A stretch of DNA of 64,000 nucleotides, from NCBI GenBank assembly GCA_002221725.1, contig NJFT01000071.1, forward strand, positions 113,271-177,270. The letters run 5' to 3'. A program made the translations under genes and the position numbers. Origin of the DNA: Scedosporium boydii. Its lineage: Eukaryota > Ascomycota > Sordariomycetes > Microascales > Microascaceae. Below, in pieces: positions 46,516 through 56,989 of the stretch (within the stretch, counting starts at the first letter, position 1; the number at the start of each line of letters is the position of its first letter). Under the pieces are notes generated by a model. That model was not told the origin of the DNA. It saw only the letters and a list, made by a program, of their open reading frames with translations, and made no database searches.

Positions 46516-48750
46516 ATGGAACCACGAAAAGCCCCTCGTAAACTTAACACTCAAGCCTGCGACCAGTGTCGACTGCGCAAAACCATGGTATGACCGATCA
46601 GTATCTCACATAGCCTGAATGGGATACTCATGTGGTGGGAAATAATAGTGTAGCCCCTCTCAACCATGTGCAAGCTGTGTTTCTATGGGATTTGAATGCA
46701 CATTCCTCAAGCCACAAAAGAAGCGTGGGCCAGCTGGACAGTGAGTCTGCCTGTATTTCAACCTCAGGGCCGAGCCTCTCTTAACATGCCTCCAAAGCCG
46801 AGTGACACAGATCCGTCAGCAGCAAATGCTCGCCCAAAACGAACGTTCTGCAGCCAATGCCATCCTTCCCCAGGCGCAGCCTAGTGATAATAATATACGT
46901 TCTGGGTTGAGCTCGTCTCCCTCTATATCTTTATCGAACTCGGCGAGTCCGAACTATCCAGACATGCAGTTAATGGAACAACAAGTTAGCCATCTCGACC
47001 AAACTAGTGTGAGTGGCGGCTATGCTGCTGCTCCGATCCCCGTTTCGGCGACCATGGACAGTTCATCTCCTTGGGGGGAGGGTCGTGATTTAGAGTACTG
47101 GTTGCCGGATAGTCTCAATACGCAGACATCCTTTTTCGGCCTCTCAGGAAACAGCATACATGTCAAAACGGCACTGCCCCCCATCGTCGATGTTGACGCT
47201 TGCGACGCATCTTTGAATCTACAAACAGGTAACCCAATGTCCGACATCACCTTACGACAATCCAGTGGCCGTTCCGAACCCCTTTGGCCATCTTATATCA
47301 ATGAAAGCAGCCTTATTCCGTGGATCGATGTATATTTCGATCGGTTACACCCTACGTTGCCGGTGCTTAATCGGTCGTCCATATTTATAAGAATCCTATC
47401 CCAAGAACACCGGAGAAACTCCCAGTTCGGAGCCATGCTACTAGCGGTCGGTGCATTTTCCCTTACACAACCTATCGAAATCAGCGAGCGGCCCACGGCA
47501 TCGTCCAGAGCAGATCAGGCAAGATTTATGATGAATGAGTCGACCAAGATGCGAAGCTCCTCTGATTTTGGGGAACAACCAACCCTAGAAGCTGTCTTGA
47601 CGAGCTTCTTCCTTTTCGGATGCCTGTTTGGAACCAACCAGCATAATGCGGCACGGCTACGCCTACGCGAGGCGATTGACCTGGCCCTCATGTTAGGACT
47701 GAATGATCCCAATTCATACAATCGTCTGTCAAGCGAAGAAAAGGGACAATGGCTGCGGACTTATCTCGTCCTGTCTGTCACTGAGAGGTATGTAAACCGT
47801 GAACCAAATGGAAATGCGCGACTCCTAAACCTCAATGATGCTGACGGATATTTGACCAACTTAGGGCTTACGCACTCCAACGTCGCCATTCAATTATGCT
47901 GACGGGTAAACCTGGGTTTGTCATGCGGCCGACGGACGGATTTATTCACAGCGCGACCCATAGCCTCGTATCAGGCATTATAGTCCACAACGAGAAAGAC
48001 GCCGCCGGGATGATGGGATTGGCACTCCTCATAGAAATCTTTGACGCCGTCGACGAGGAGATTGTCGACTGCTGGAATGGACGATGCAAAGTTGGCACGT
48101 CCCAGTGCAGAGGATTCGACCAAGCGAAGGCCTTGGATATACATAGAAGTCTTGCTCATGTCAGTGACCCGAGCCGATACAAGAGCAATGACTGGTTTGA
48201 CCCGGATCATTCCCGTTTCGATTCGCATTCGGCACAAGCAACAAGAAACCTTAGCACCTTTCTAGCCGAAACGCAATGTGCAGATGTTCTAATCACCCAG
48301 AAGTGGGTACAGAATCGTTTGTGGCATCTATGCTTGAGCCATGGCCTCTTGAAAGCGGACTCGGAAACCAGGGAGCTTTCCTTCCATTACGCATTTTCTA
48401 TTGCGGAAGCCACCCTAGACGTGTGCAGATCTGTACGAATCAGCGCTATGGAGGCCCACGGAATAGGAATTGTAAGTATTGTATATCGAGAACACAGAAC
48501 GGTAGACGACGAATTGTTTACTTAAAAGGCTGATGATTTGTAGATCGAAAAGTTGTACGACATCGCCATCAGCGCCATTACAACTCCATACAGCGAAACG
48601 GAAGGCAGTTTGGCACCAGAAAGCTCGTCAAGACAGATTCTAGCACAACGGTACTTGAGCTTGTTACAAGTTCTACGGGGAGGAAACCACCATTACCTTG
48701 AAGAATATAAAAAACAACTGGCATTCCTGGGTTTGGTAGGGCAATCATGA
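46516..48750 (+). CDS. Zn2Cys6 fungal transcription factor
   Basis: Five exons: 46516-46587, 46649-46740, 46798-47787, 47865-48471, 48544-48750 (1,968 nt, 655 residues). The binuclear zinc cluster is split by the first intron and reads CDQCRLRKTMC then SPSQPCASCVSMGFEC, giving C-x2-C-x6-C-x5-C-x2-C-x6-C. Basic residues follow (KPQKKRGPAG). The middle homology region is seen in WIDVYFDRLHPTLPVLNRSS and in the leucine-rich segment around AVLTSFFLFGCLFG, followed by RLREAIDLALMLGLND. It should be a nuclear, CGG-binding regulator. It is convergent with the sugar transporter (195 nt between stops) and close to a GH32 gene, so a pathway-specific activator of fructoside or sucrose use, like InuR-type proteins, is a reasonable inference. 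Confidence 0.93.
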
Positions 48751-48944
48751 TAATGAGATGGAACAGATACCCGCGGCGACGATTCTGTTGCCATTTTTTG
48801 CAGCTCTACTTACCGCACTTCTATGTTGTGTCACTAAAAACAGTAGAAAATATCTGAAAAAGGCTGTCCAAATAGATAGTATATTTGTAGAATAATGACT
48901 GTTTAAGATTCTGGTCAAGTTCCATCATTGAGACCATTATCTAT

Positions 48945-50610
48945 CTAGGAGCGGGACAATAGCTGCTCGGGAGTTACGAGCGCTGTTTGCTTCGCCTCCG
49001 TCGTAGTTTCGTACTTGCGCCACTTGCGCATAGGAATCTTGGCATCGTACATCTCATCGATCTCAGCGAAGGTACGGCCTCGGGTTTCCGGCATGAAGAA
49101 ATACACAAAGACCATAACACACGCCATGCATCCACCGAAAACGAGATATGTCTTCGCTCCGAGGCCGGCCGCATCGGCACTCGTCAGTTGGGGAACGGCG
49201 AACGTGGTGATGACAGCAGTGGTCTGGGCACACGCAATTGTGTATGCCATGGTGTGATTCCGTAGTTTAGGCGTAGCGATTTCCGACGGCATCAAGGCAG
49301 AGAGTGAGTAGAAGCAGGCTCCCCAGAAAAAGTTGAAGACGAACCCAAGTGCCGCTATGGTGAGCGCAACCTTGTCATTTTTAGCGTTGAATGCAAGTCC
49401 GCCAGCGATCACGTCGATTATAAAGAGCAGGGACATTCCGACAAACGCCGTGGGACGTCTGCCAGCACGATCGATGACGAGGGGCGCGGCCATGGTGCCG
49501 GCCATAGTACAGCATGAAGCAATGACAGTGAAGGTGAATGCATCTCCGATGCCCAGTTCGATGAGGAAGACTGTCGTATAGGTTGTTGAGAGGATGATAC
49601 CTGAAATCTGATTGAGAGAGTAAAATGCTCCCGCCGTGAGAGTGCGTTTCAGATTCTCTCGATCAAAGATTTCCCAGAACCGAACGTTTGCAGTGAGAGA
49701 TCGTTCATTTTCCTCGCACAACTTCATTACCCGAAGCTCGTCGTCAACTTGCCAGTCACTGAATCCGCGTAGTCTCCTCAAGTTGCGCCTGGCTTCATCC
49801 ATCCGCCCTTTGCTCACAAGCCACTGGGGGCTCTCGGGGAGGCCGATCGTGAGAACAAATAATAGAACAGGCAGTGCACACTGTACTGCGAGAGGAATCA
49901 TGTACTGCCTTTTGCCATCGAGTGTGTGAGTACTATTGACAATGACGGTCGATATGACACCGGAAAGCAGAGATAGAATGTTGATCGATGTTACGCTCCG
50001 ACCTCGCATGCTCGGCGGTACGACTTCCGACAAATACAAAGGTGCAGTAGCGTTGGCAAGGCCGACGACGGCAGCAGTCCAGAAGCGTCCGATCACGAAG
50101 GAAGCCAGATTTGGGGCAAACACCTGAAGGAAGCCGCCTCCCAGCGAAAAGATATAGGCGCCAAGCAGCGGCAATTTCCGGCCGAAATGATTGTTGAGAG
50201 GCGAGGCAGACAAACCACCAATGATTGATCCTACAAGGGGCACAGAGAAGACTAGATTCTGATTCCGGGCCGTGAGAACCATAGCTCCCGTCGTGGGGTT
50301 TCGGCCTTGAAACGTATCGACCTGCCGGCATTGTTAGCCAATGATTGAAATCATATGTTTAGGTTGACTGAATTCTTCTCACAAAAGCCGTCAGTGCTGC
50401 CACTGGAGAGATGACTTTGTCATCATAGCCGAATAGGAATGACGCCGATCCGAAAGCAACGCAGGCCATGATGAGCAGGACGTTGACAGCGCCCTTGTCG
50501 AGAGTAATTGTTTCGGGTGGGAGCTCCTTTCCTTCAGCATGGTGAACGTGAACAGGCGTCCCATCGCCCAGACTCGTGCCTCCCTTCTCGGAAATGTCTT
50601 GGGGCGGCAT
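48945..50610 (-). CDS. MFS sugar transporter
   Basis: Two exons on the minus strand, 50383-50610 and 48945-50321 (61-nt intron); 534 residues. Typical sugar-porter signatures occur: GYDDKVISPVAALTAF in helix 1, NHFGRKLPLLGA, GRFWTAAVVGLANATAPLYLSEV, PESPQWLVSKGR, IDRAGRRPTAFVGM and PETRGRTFAEIDEMYD. QNLVFSVPLVGSIIGGL forms the second helix, and twelve helices are expected. Substrates of close fungal relatives include sucrose, maltose and other alpha- or beta-glycosides. The neighbour encodes a GH32 enzyme, so sucrose or a fructo-oligosaccharide is favoured (inference). It diverges from the GH32 gene across an 854-nt shared promoter holding repeated CGG-containing elements. Confidence 0.93.
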
Positions 50611-50825
50611 TGTAGAATAAGCCCAATCAATCAATGTATAAAAAGACTTTTAGTTTGCCTTCAACCAAGGGATAGGTAATGATAGTTAAGAATCCAGGTC
50701 TGCTGTGACTGGGTGATGGATGAAAGGAAATAATGGGATATCATCTCTCGGACAGAGGCGACGCACGCGGCATCTTTATAGAAAGCGAAATGATCGTCTG
50801 TCGTGTAAACAGCTCATTCCCATTT

Positions 50826-50864
50826 CCCCAGACATTCCCCAGACAACACACACGGGTACCCCAG
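50826..50864 (-). promoter_or_regulatory. Cluster of three CreA/Mig1-like sites
   Basis: CCCCAG occurs at 50826-50831, 50837-50842 and 50859-50864; read on the minus strand this is CTGGGG, matching the CreA consensus SYGGRG. Closely spaced sites are what is known to be needed for carbon-catabolite repression by CreA. Binding here is inferred. Confidence 0.45.
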
Positions 50865-50947
50865 GTTTCGGGAAAGACCTGGAGTATGGATCGAGCTCAC
50901 GAGTCTGATGATGTTTCCCGCAGAGAGCAAGTCGGTTCCTAAACTGT

Positions 50948-51037
50948 GAGAATTATCGGAGAAATTAAAGTTCTCTTGGAGAATCGTCGGAGCAACTTTC
51001 TAATTGTGGTAAGACTTGTTCTGGAGAATCCCCGGAG
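50948..51037 (+). promoter_or_regulatory. Three direct repeats GAGAAT-N3-CGGAG
   Basis: Copies lie at 50948-50961 (GAGAATTATCGGAG), 50979-50992 (GAGAATCGTCGGAG) and 51024-51037 (GAGAATCCCCGGAG). Eleven of 14 positions are identical in all three, and only the central three vary. Starts are spaced 31 and 45 nt apart. The CGG triplets fit the half-site recognised by Zn2Cys6 proteins, and the gene for such a protein is in the same locus. Direct-repeat operators for that regulator are the likeliest explanation. Confidence 0.55.
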
Positions 51038-51464
51038 AAAAAGAAACTTCAATGGTTTGTCCGGCCACTGCTGTCACCTGTGCACAATGTCGACCAAGTG
51101 TGCCTGGTTAGCTCAGGTCGTGTCACGATCTCGGACGGCGAATCCGCAGAACTATTATTAGACAGCTGAAATATGTTAATGTAAAGCCGAGAGATATTAG
51201 TACCGAGGCCATATAGGAACGTCTTACTTATTGCCGAAAAGAGTGACAACTTTCATCTTGCTACATGTCATCCTCTCAGACCTCTTCCCCTTCCACACTC
51301 CCAAGTCCCCGCGTTCATCCCCTCCAAGACGGGACCCCTCTCCATGATCTTCATACTTCAGAGGATAGGCTAAAAACGGGAGAGAGTAGTGGAAATATAA
51401 CTTAGCTCTATATCAAGCGTTTCCCTTCCCCCCTTTTTTTTTCATTCTGGCTTTCCTTTCCATC

Positions 51465-53565
51465 ATGCTCAGTCCAAGGTGTCCCCGCCATATGTCCACT
51501 CTTGCGGCATCACAAGCGAATAGCCCACTTGCGCGGCGTGTTCCCCTAAAAGGACCGACAGGCGGTCTAGATTATAGCGAGAACGCTGGAAGAATTCTAA
51601 AGAGTCAGAAAGATTCTTCTGACTTTACACGATGGCGGCCGTCCTTCCACCTACTTGCACCTCACGGATGGCTCAATGACCCCTGCGGACCTGGCTACGA
51701 CCCGACAACCGGAATATATCATCTGGCCTTCCAGTGGAATCCCAATGGGAACGATTGGGGTGACATAGCTTGGGGTCATTCCATTTCCCGTGATCTTGTT
51801 GTTTGGGAGACTTTCCCACAACCATGCCTAGTACCATCCACCCATTATGATCTTCGGGGAGTATTTACTGGATGTTTCCAGGCTACCGATGTCAACGGAG
51901 AGAGAAACGGGACGCTTACGTATATCTACACTTCTGTCAACCAACTTCCAATCCACTACAGCATACCCTACACTCCAGGCTCCGAGTCATTGAGCATTGC
52001 TATTTCTCGAGACCAAGGCCAGACGTGGAATCGATTGCCGACTAATCCTATCCTCCCCGGACCACCTGCAGGCCTTGACGTCACTGGCTGGAGAGACCCC
52101 TTTATATCGGCGTCTCCATCCGCACCGGCAGAGGCTCCCTACGATAATGTTCGCAGCGGCTTCATTTCCGGTGGCCTTGTTGACAGAACGCCGACTCTCT
52201 TCGTCTACTCTCTCAAGAAGGACAACCTTGCCGAATGGAGGTATCTCGGAGCTTTGGTTGACGTAGGGCTGAACTTCTGCCCTTCTCGTTGGTCAGGAGA
52301 CTTTGGTGTCAACTGGGAGGTTCCCAACTACGTAACTCTGAAAGATGATGAGGGTACATTGCGGGACTTCATCATTATGGGGGCAGAAGGTTGTTTGCGA
52401 AGGGACGAGAAGAACCAGGTGACACTTGCAAGAGACTCACGCATTCAACGATCGCAGCTGTGGATGGGATTGAAAGCCCGCGACCCCTCAAAGTCAACAC
52501 GTTCCTCATCTGCTTTGATGGACTACTCATTCGGCGGTATTTTTGATAATGGGCTCTTCTATGCTGCGAATTCCTTTTTAGACCCAGTTATGAACCAACA
52601 CGTTATTTTTGGCTGGATTACCGAGGAAGATCTCCCCGACGATATCCGTCACCTGCAAGGATGGAGTGGCCTAATCTCACTTCCCCGAGTCCTTAAACTA
52701 ATCACAGTCCACGGCGTTAAGAAAGCGCGATCTACTAGACATTTAAAGGAGATCACCTCTCTCGAACTTACACCGGATGATAATGGCACATATACCGTCC
52801 GCACGCTTGGTATTATGCCTGATCCACGATTGCAACGCCTTCGGGAAAAGGCCCGAAGGACAGACATCTCCCATGTCCCATTACTTGGGTTCAACGAGGG
52901 AGGCGAAGACATCCGTTTGCGAAAATCATTTGTGCCTCTGTATACACAATGCTGGGAGGTGGAAGCTACGATCGCCGTCAGTAAGAGCGCTCGCCGTGCA
53001 GGCTTCACCATTTACCACACTTCGGGTACGTTATGTCTATTTCGTCCATATCTTTTTGACTTTTTTCTTTGTTGGCATTCCCGCGCGAGGAAGGAGACGT
53101 TCTAACCCGGCCTCTCTCTTTTATATTATAGATCTTCATATTAAGACCCTCGTCTACTGGGACTCAACAAGCGAGACGTTTATCATTGAGAGACCGCATA
53201 TCCAAGCGCCTATAAACCATGCTCCTGAGGCCTCTCCTTTCACTCTTTTCACGTTAATTGGCAGTTCCGGTGGTGCCTCTGGGCATAGGCCTAGCTACAG
53301 CGCTGTAGAAACCGAGGAAAGCCTCAACATCCGAGCTTTTTACGACACGAGCGTGCTTGAAATCTTTGTAAACGAGCGCTTAGAACTCTCCACGCGGATC
53401 TACCTTCCAGACAAGCGTGAATGGGAGCACGGCGGAATCTATTTCTTTGCAGAAAATATACGAGAATCCGAGATCCCTAATTATCCGGTCGAAAGTGGGA
53501 AGTTAGGAAACGGAGAGAGCTCAATGTTAGTTAGTTGCAGGGTTTGGGACAGACTCCAGAAATAA
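51465..53565 (+). CDS. GH32 beta-fructosidase (invertase/fructanase type)
   Basis: Two exons, 51465-53025 and 53132-53565 (1,995 nt, 664 residues). It is a glycoside hydrolase family 32 protein with an N-terminal five-bladed propeller and a C-terminal beta-sandwich (about residues 490-664, ending LEIFVNERLELSTRIYLPDK). Active-site motifs are present in variant form: WLNDPCG at 69-75 (nucleophile Asp72; usual WMNDPNG), WRDPF with Asp211, and WEVPN with acid/base Glu285 (usual ECPD). The enzyme should cleave terminal fructose from sucrose, inulin or levan. The N-terminus (MLSPRCPRHMSTLAAS...) is not a convincing signal peptide, so an intracellular enzyme acting on imported sugar is likely. A second in-frame Met at codon 10 is an alternative start. 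Confidence 0.92.
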
Positions 53566-53574
53566 TTATATTTT

Positions 53575-54060
53575 GTAGTATGTCTTGTGTCGAATATTGA
53601 TATATTTAGATCGCCGTGAAGCAGTACGCTTATATCTGGCTTAGAATATTTAAAGCCTACTATTACTTCTTAGATTTTTCCGCAACGAAGCTCGGCCGGC
53701 GGCCGGTTAACTTTGGAGTAACCTATACTATCTCTTCTACTAACCGTGGACTGAGGAGGTAGTCGACGGCTCTTTATATTTAGAGGCCGAGCACGACCTC
53801 CTAGGAGATCTAGGGGCGCTACTAATAGAGGCCGTCAGTCCTAATAATTTAAATAAGAACTCAACTCTAGTACTAGGAAACTAAAGCTAGGCGACATATA
53901 GTTTAGATAAAGCACCTTCCCTCAGTCGAACCCAAGGAAAAGAAGAACAAAAAAAAATAGTATAGAGAAAGGAAAGGAAAATCTTCTAGAGTAAAAACTC
54001 TAATACTAGAGTAAGGAAGGAGATAATAGGTGTAGCATCTACTATTAGAACCGAGGCGGG
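53575..54060. repeat. Degraded TA-rich repeat relic
   Basis: This stretch has many TA/CTA/TAG steps, a GCCGGCGGCCGG island and no open frame, unlike the flanking genes. The texture resembles a RIP-mutated transposon fragment. No element can be named. Confidence 0.4.
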
Positions 54061-54075
54061 GTATCTAGTAATATA

Positions 54076-55275
54076 TTACAACCCATTGCTCTCCAGAAAG
54101 TCAAAATTGACCTGATAGCCGGCGCTGGCATTGTTGTGAAGAGTGAAGGCGTGTCCAGTGTTGGGCTGTATCTTGATATCGATCACAGGGGCGTGAGGGT
54201 AGGTCCGCTCCAACAGCGTCTTGTTCACGATGCCCTTACAATCTCCGCCGCAGACGTAAAAGTCGAACTCGGGGAGAAAGTACTGGATCGGGGCTCTCAT
54301 CTCGGGACCGGGCAGACCGAGGATCTGGTAGGCTGAGGCGAACTCTCCGATGGGGGCGGGCTGCTTGAGGGCGTTGCCATATTCGAGCATCTCTTCGGTG
54401 AAGGCGGTCTTGGTATCTCCGGCGAAGAAAATAGTCTGGATCCCGCTCTTCTTGCAGACGACGTAGCCGCTGGGGCGGTCGAAGGAAGGTGTGCTCGAGG
54501 CGGGTGCTTCGGCGTTCCATGCCGCCATTCCGGCTTTTCCGAGGAGCGGACCGAGGTAGTAGCCCGTGATGATGGCGCCGTCGGTCAGAGGGCCATACTT
54601 AGCGATAAAAGCCGAAGTGAGAACGGAGCCCCAGCTGTGGCCGACGTGTACAATCTTGCTTGGTTTGGAGAGTTTGGCGAAGGGCGAGCCTCGCGGTTGT
54701 CCCTTGCTCGCGAGGCGATGGACGGTGCCGTCGCGTGCCAGAAGGGTCAGTTGATGAAGAAGCTCAAGTTCGATGGGTGCCTGGACCACGGTGTAGGCAT
54801 CAGGAATGTCGGATTTACCTACTCCCAGGCGGTCGTAGGTGAGAATGGAATACCCAGCCTTGAGCGCCGCTTCGACATAGGACAGGTTGTCGCGGTCGAG
54901 CTCGGGGTCCCAGTATCTCGAGTCGTAGTGCACGCCGTGGGTAGCGAGCTGCAAGATGTCCTTCTTCTTATTCCCATTGCGCTTGGGAATGCACAGCTGG
55001 GCATGGATGTTGAAAGTCCCGGAGGTGGTAGTGTTCTTGATGATGCGGTCGGAACCTCCTTCGGTGGACCAGGTATCTGTGTAGATTGCCCAGGCGATGG
55101 CGTCAATATCGCTGTCCACCCTCGGAATATTATAAATGGCGCTCTCTGCCGTGGCAGTTACCGGAATGTCCAGCTGCCTACAGTAACCGTTGGTCCTATG
55201 TTCAAACGCACCGACGTCCGAAGCCGAGACGTGGCGGAAGATGAGGGCCATCAATGCAAGTATCGCAGCAGCCAT
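54076..55275 (-). CDS. Secreted alpha/beta-fold hydrolase
   Basis: Single exon of 399 residues beginning at the ATG at 55275, which opens a short signal peptide (MAAAILALMALIFRHVSAS). The alpha/beta-hydrolase core is indicated by LATHGVHYDSRYWDPELD (oxyanion region), LTYDRLGVGKS, the nucleophile elbow GHSWGS with Ser214, and a late His in NTGHAFTLHNN. An acidic residue preceding it (FDFYVCGGD or VIDIKIQP) would complete the triad. Size and layout match uncharacterised extracellular fungal esterase/lipase-like proteins. The substrate is unknown. It is flanked on both sides by AT-rich, gene-poor DNA. Confidence 0.85.
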   Translation of the reverse strand: MAAAILALMALIFRHVSASDVGAFEHRTNGYCRQLDIPVTATAESAIYNIPRVDSDIDAIAWAIYTDTWSTEGGSDRIIKNTTTSGTFNIHAQLCIPKRNGNKKKDILQLATHGVHYDSRYWDPELDRDNLSYVEAALKAGYSILTYDRLGVGKSDIPDAYTVVQAPIELELLHQLTLLARDGTVHRLASKGQPRGSPFAKLSKPSKIVHVGHSWGSVLTSAFIAKYGPLTDGAIITGYYLGPLLGKAGMAAWNAEAPASSTPSFDRPSGYVVCKKSGIQTIFFAGDTKTAFTEEMLEYGNALKQPAPIGEFASAYQILGLPGPEMRAPIQYFLPEFDFYVCGGDCKGIVNKTLLERTYPHAPVIDIKIQPNTGHAFTLHNNASAGYQVNFDFLESNGL

Positions 55276-56989
55276 AACATTAGACTTGTGAGAAAGATGA
55301 ATAGATAAAAAGGTGAAATGGTAAAACCGTTGCAGGTTGGGCCTATGAGAGAACTTGAGATGGCAGGTTTGATCTGCTTGAGCGATAGGGAGAGGAAGTC
55401 GAAAATGACGAGAAATAACCAACACTTATATAAAGTTTTTCATCGACAAGAGCCTCCTCGATTCCCATCGCCACCTACGATGACCCCTCAACCACCGCCC
55501 ATTTTGGTGACGCGTCGGGTTTTCCTCCAGGTTGTATCGATGATGACGGTATACGAATCTTTTGTGGCACTGCTAAGGGCCGAGTGCTTAAACCAGATGC
55601 TGCCAGCCCGCCGGCCATTCGTGATCGCGATAAAGGCGAGAGGCCGACACATGGGATATGTTGCTTCCGAATTCGACTTCTCATGATCGGGAGGGGACAT
55701 ATAGAGAGGCAGTGCAAAGCTGTGGAGATGCTTGGCAGACTTGGAAGGAATAAGACGCTGGTCGGTGAGTGCTAGGGTAAGCATAGCCACGCTGGTCATC
55801 TTAATATTTGAAGCGTATTCCAAATGTTTTCTTCCCTCCCATGCTCGACGAAATTTCCGTCTTACGGAGTGGGGGAGACAACTATTTTAGCTACGTTCTA
55901 GAAGAGTGTATTCCAAATACATCCATACTAATCTATCCCTGGTCTTTAACTCCCGATTGGCCCCCCCCCCCCTTCAAAAAATCCCAAGTCAGGCCACAGC
56001 CCCACACCAACGGTCTTTCTTTCTCACAGATGCTACCAGCCTCTCATGGATCTACGTAAACACCTCTTACTCTAAGGTAAGCTACGATAGATGACATGAA
56101 AGAGAATTATCAGAGCCCATCGCCACGGTATTGGCCATGCTTGAACACGTCATAGCCTAATTCTCTTAGCACCTATACTGCATATCTACTAATAAAGAGA
56201 GTCAGCCACTTACTACTTTAGATAGGCTCTCGGTCCTCTGTTGGGTTGAGAAGATTATGAGCAAGAAGGACCTACATTATCTCGTCCGAGCGGCTAAGAA
56301 CTTGAAATCCTACCTGGATGGGTTATTGACCGAGAGTCTTGAAGTAATATGTATTAAAGATTGAAGGCTGGGCTACTAATATAAGCCGGTTAGCCACCAG
56401 GTTTAGATCTACACTCGGCTCATCTCCCCAGGCCATTCACTTCCTAATAAGCTATGACTCTGTGAATATAAGTGACCCTGCATTGGCTCAGTATTTAGAT
56501 CTAGCACTTCTCTGTTTACCCAGTCGACAATGTCCTTTACATACTTGACCTCAGCTCCCGTTCCCCGCCACAGCTACGACGATCCACTGCATGGTCTAGA
56601 CGTCTTTTAACTCACTTTATCTGGAGCAGATACACAATCTAGTCGCCGTTGAATTTCGGGGTCAGCAGAGGTTTTCTTCACCGTCTCAGGGGCTTCTTGA
56701 CCGAGAATAGCTCTTGCGCCTATCAAGCTCTTCTCGTCAGTGCGACTGGAGTCTCGAGCTAGAGGACTCAATGCGTAGCAAGGGCATGCCCGACGTCGAC
56801 AAGGGAGAGCTGTGCTAAACCTGCCCAAAGCCTCGCGTACAGCTTCCTCAATTCCTCATCCGACTTGTTCGCATTAACCTAGAGACATTCCGCCACTAAC
56901 ACGGCATACAGCTCTATACAAGAACTTCTCAGACTTTCTATCCCTTGTCGAATTAAGTAACCTCGGAACGCGAACCAGTCGTCTCCGCT
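55276..56989. other. Gene-poor, partly decayed region
   Basis: A TATATAAG string at about 55426-55433 (minus strand) may serve the hydrolase gene. Beyond about 55800 the sequence is TA-rich with a C run near 55960-55972 and many stops. A plus-strand snippet near 56240-56330 (VEKIMSKKDLHYLVRAAKNL) has the texture of a helical HeLo-type segment but is isolated and broken. Confidence 0.35.

Larger units (their letters stand above)
50611..51464. promoter_or_regulatory. Divergent promoter of transporter and GH32 genes
   Basis: This 854-nt region separates the two ATGs. It contains three CYCCRS-type sites (CCCCAG, 50826-50864), three 14-bp direct repeats (50948-51037) and, next to the GH32 start, a strong pyrimidine tract (TTTCCCTTCCCCCCTTTTTTTTTCATT, 51420-51446). 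The layout suggests joint control of both genes. Confidence 0.6.

Noticed and set aside
54637..55308. Plus-strand frame of 223 codons
   Set aside because: It is antisense to the alpha/beta hydrolase, which has a signal peptide and a catalytic motif.
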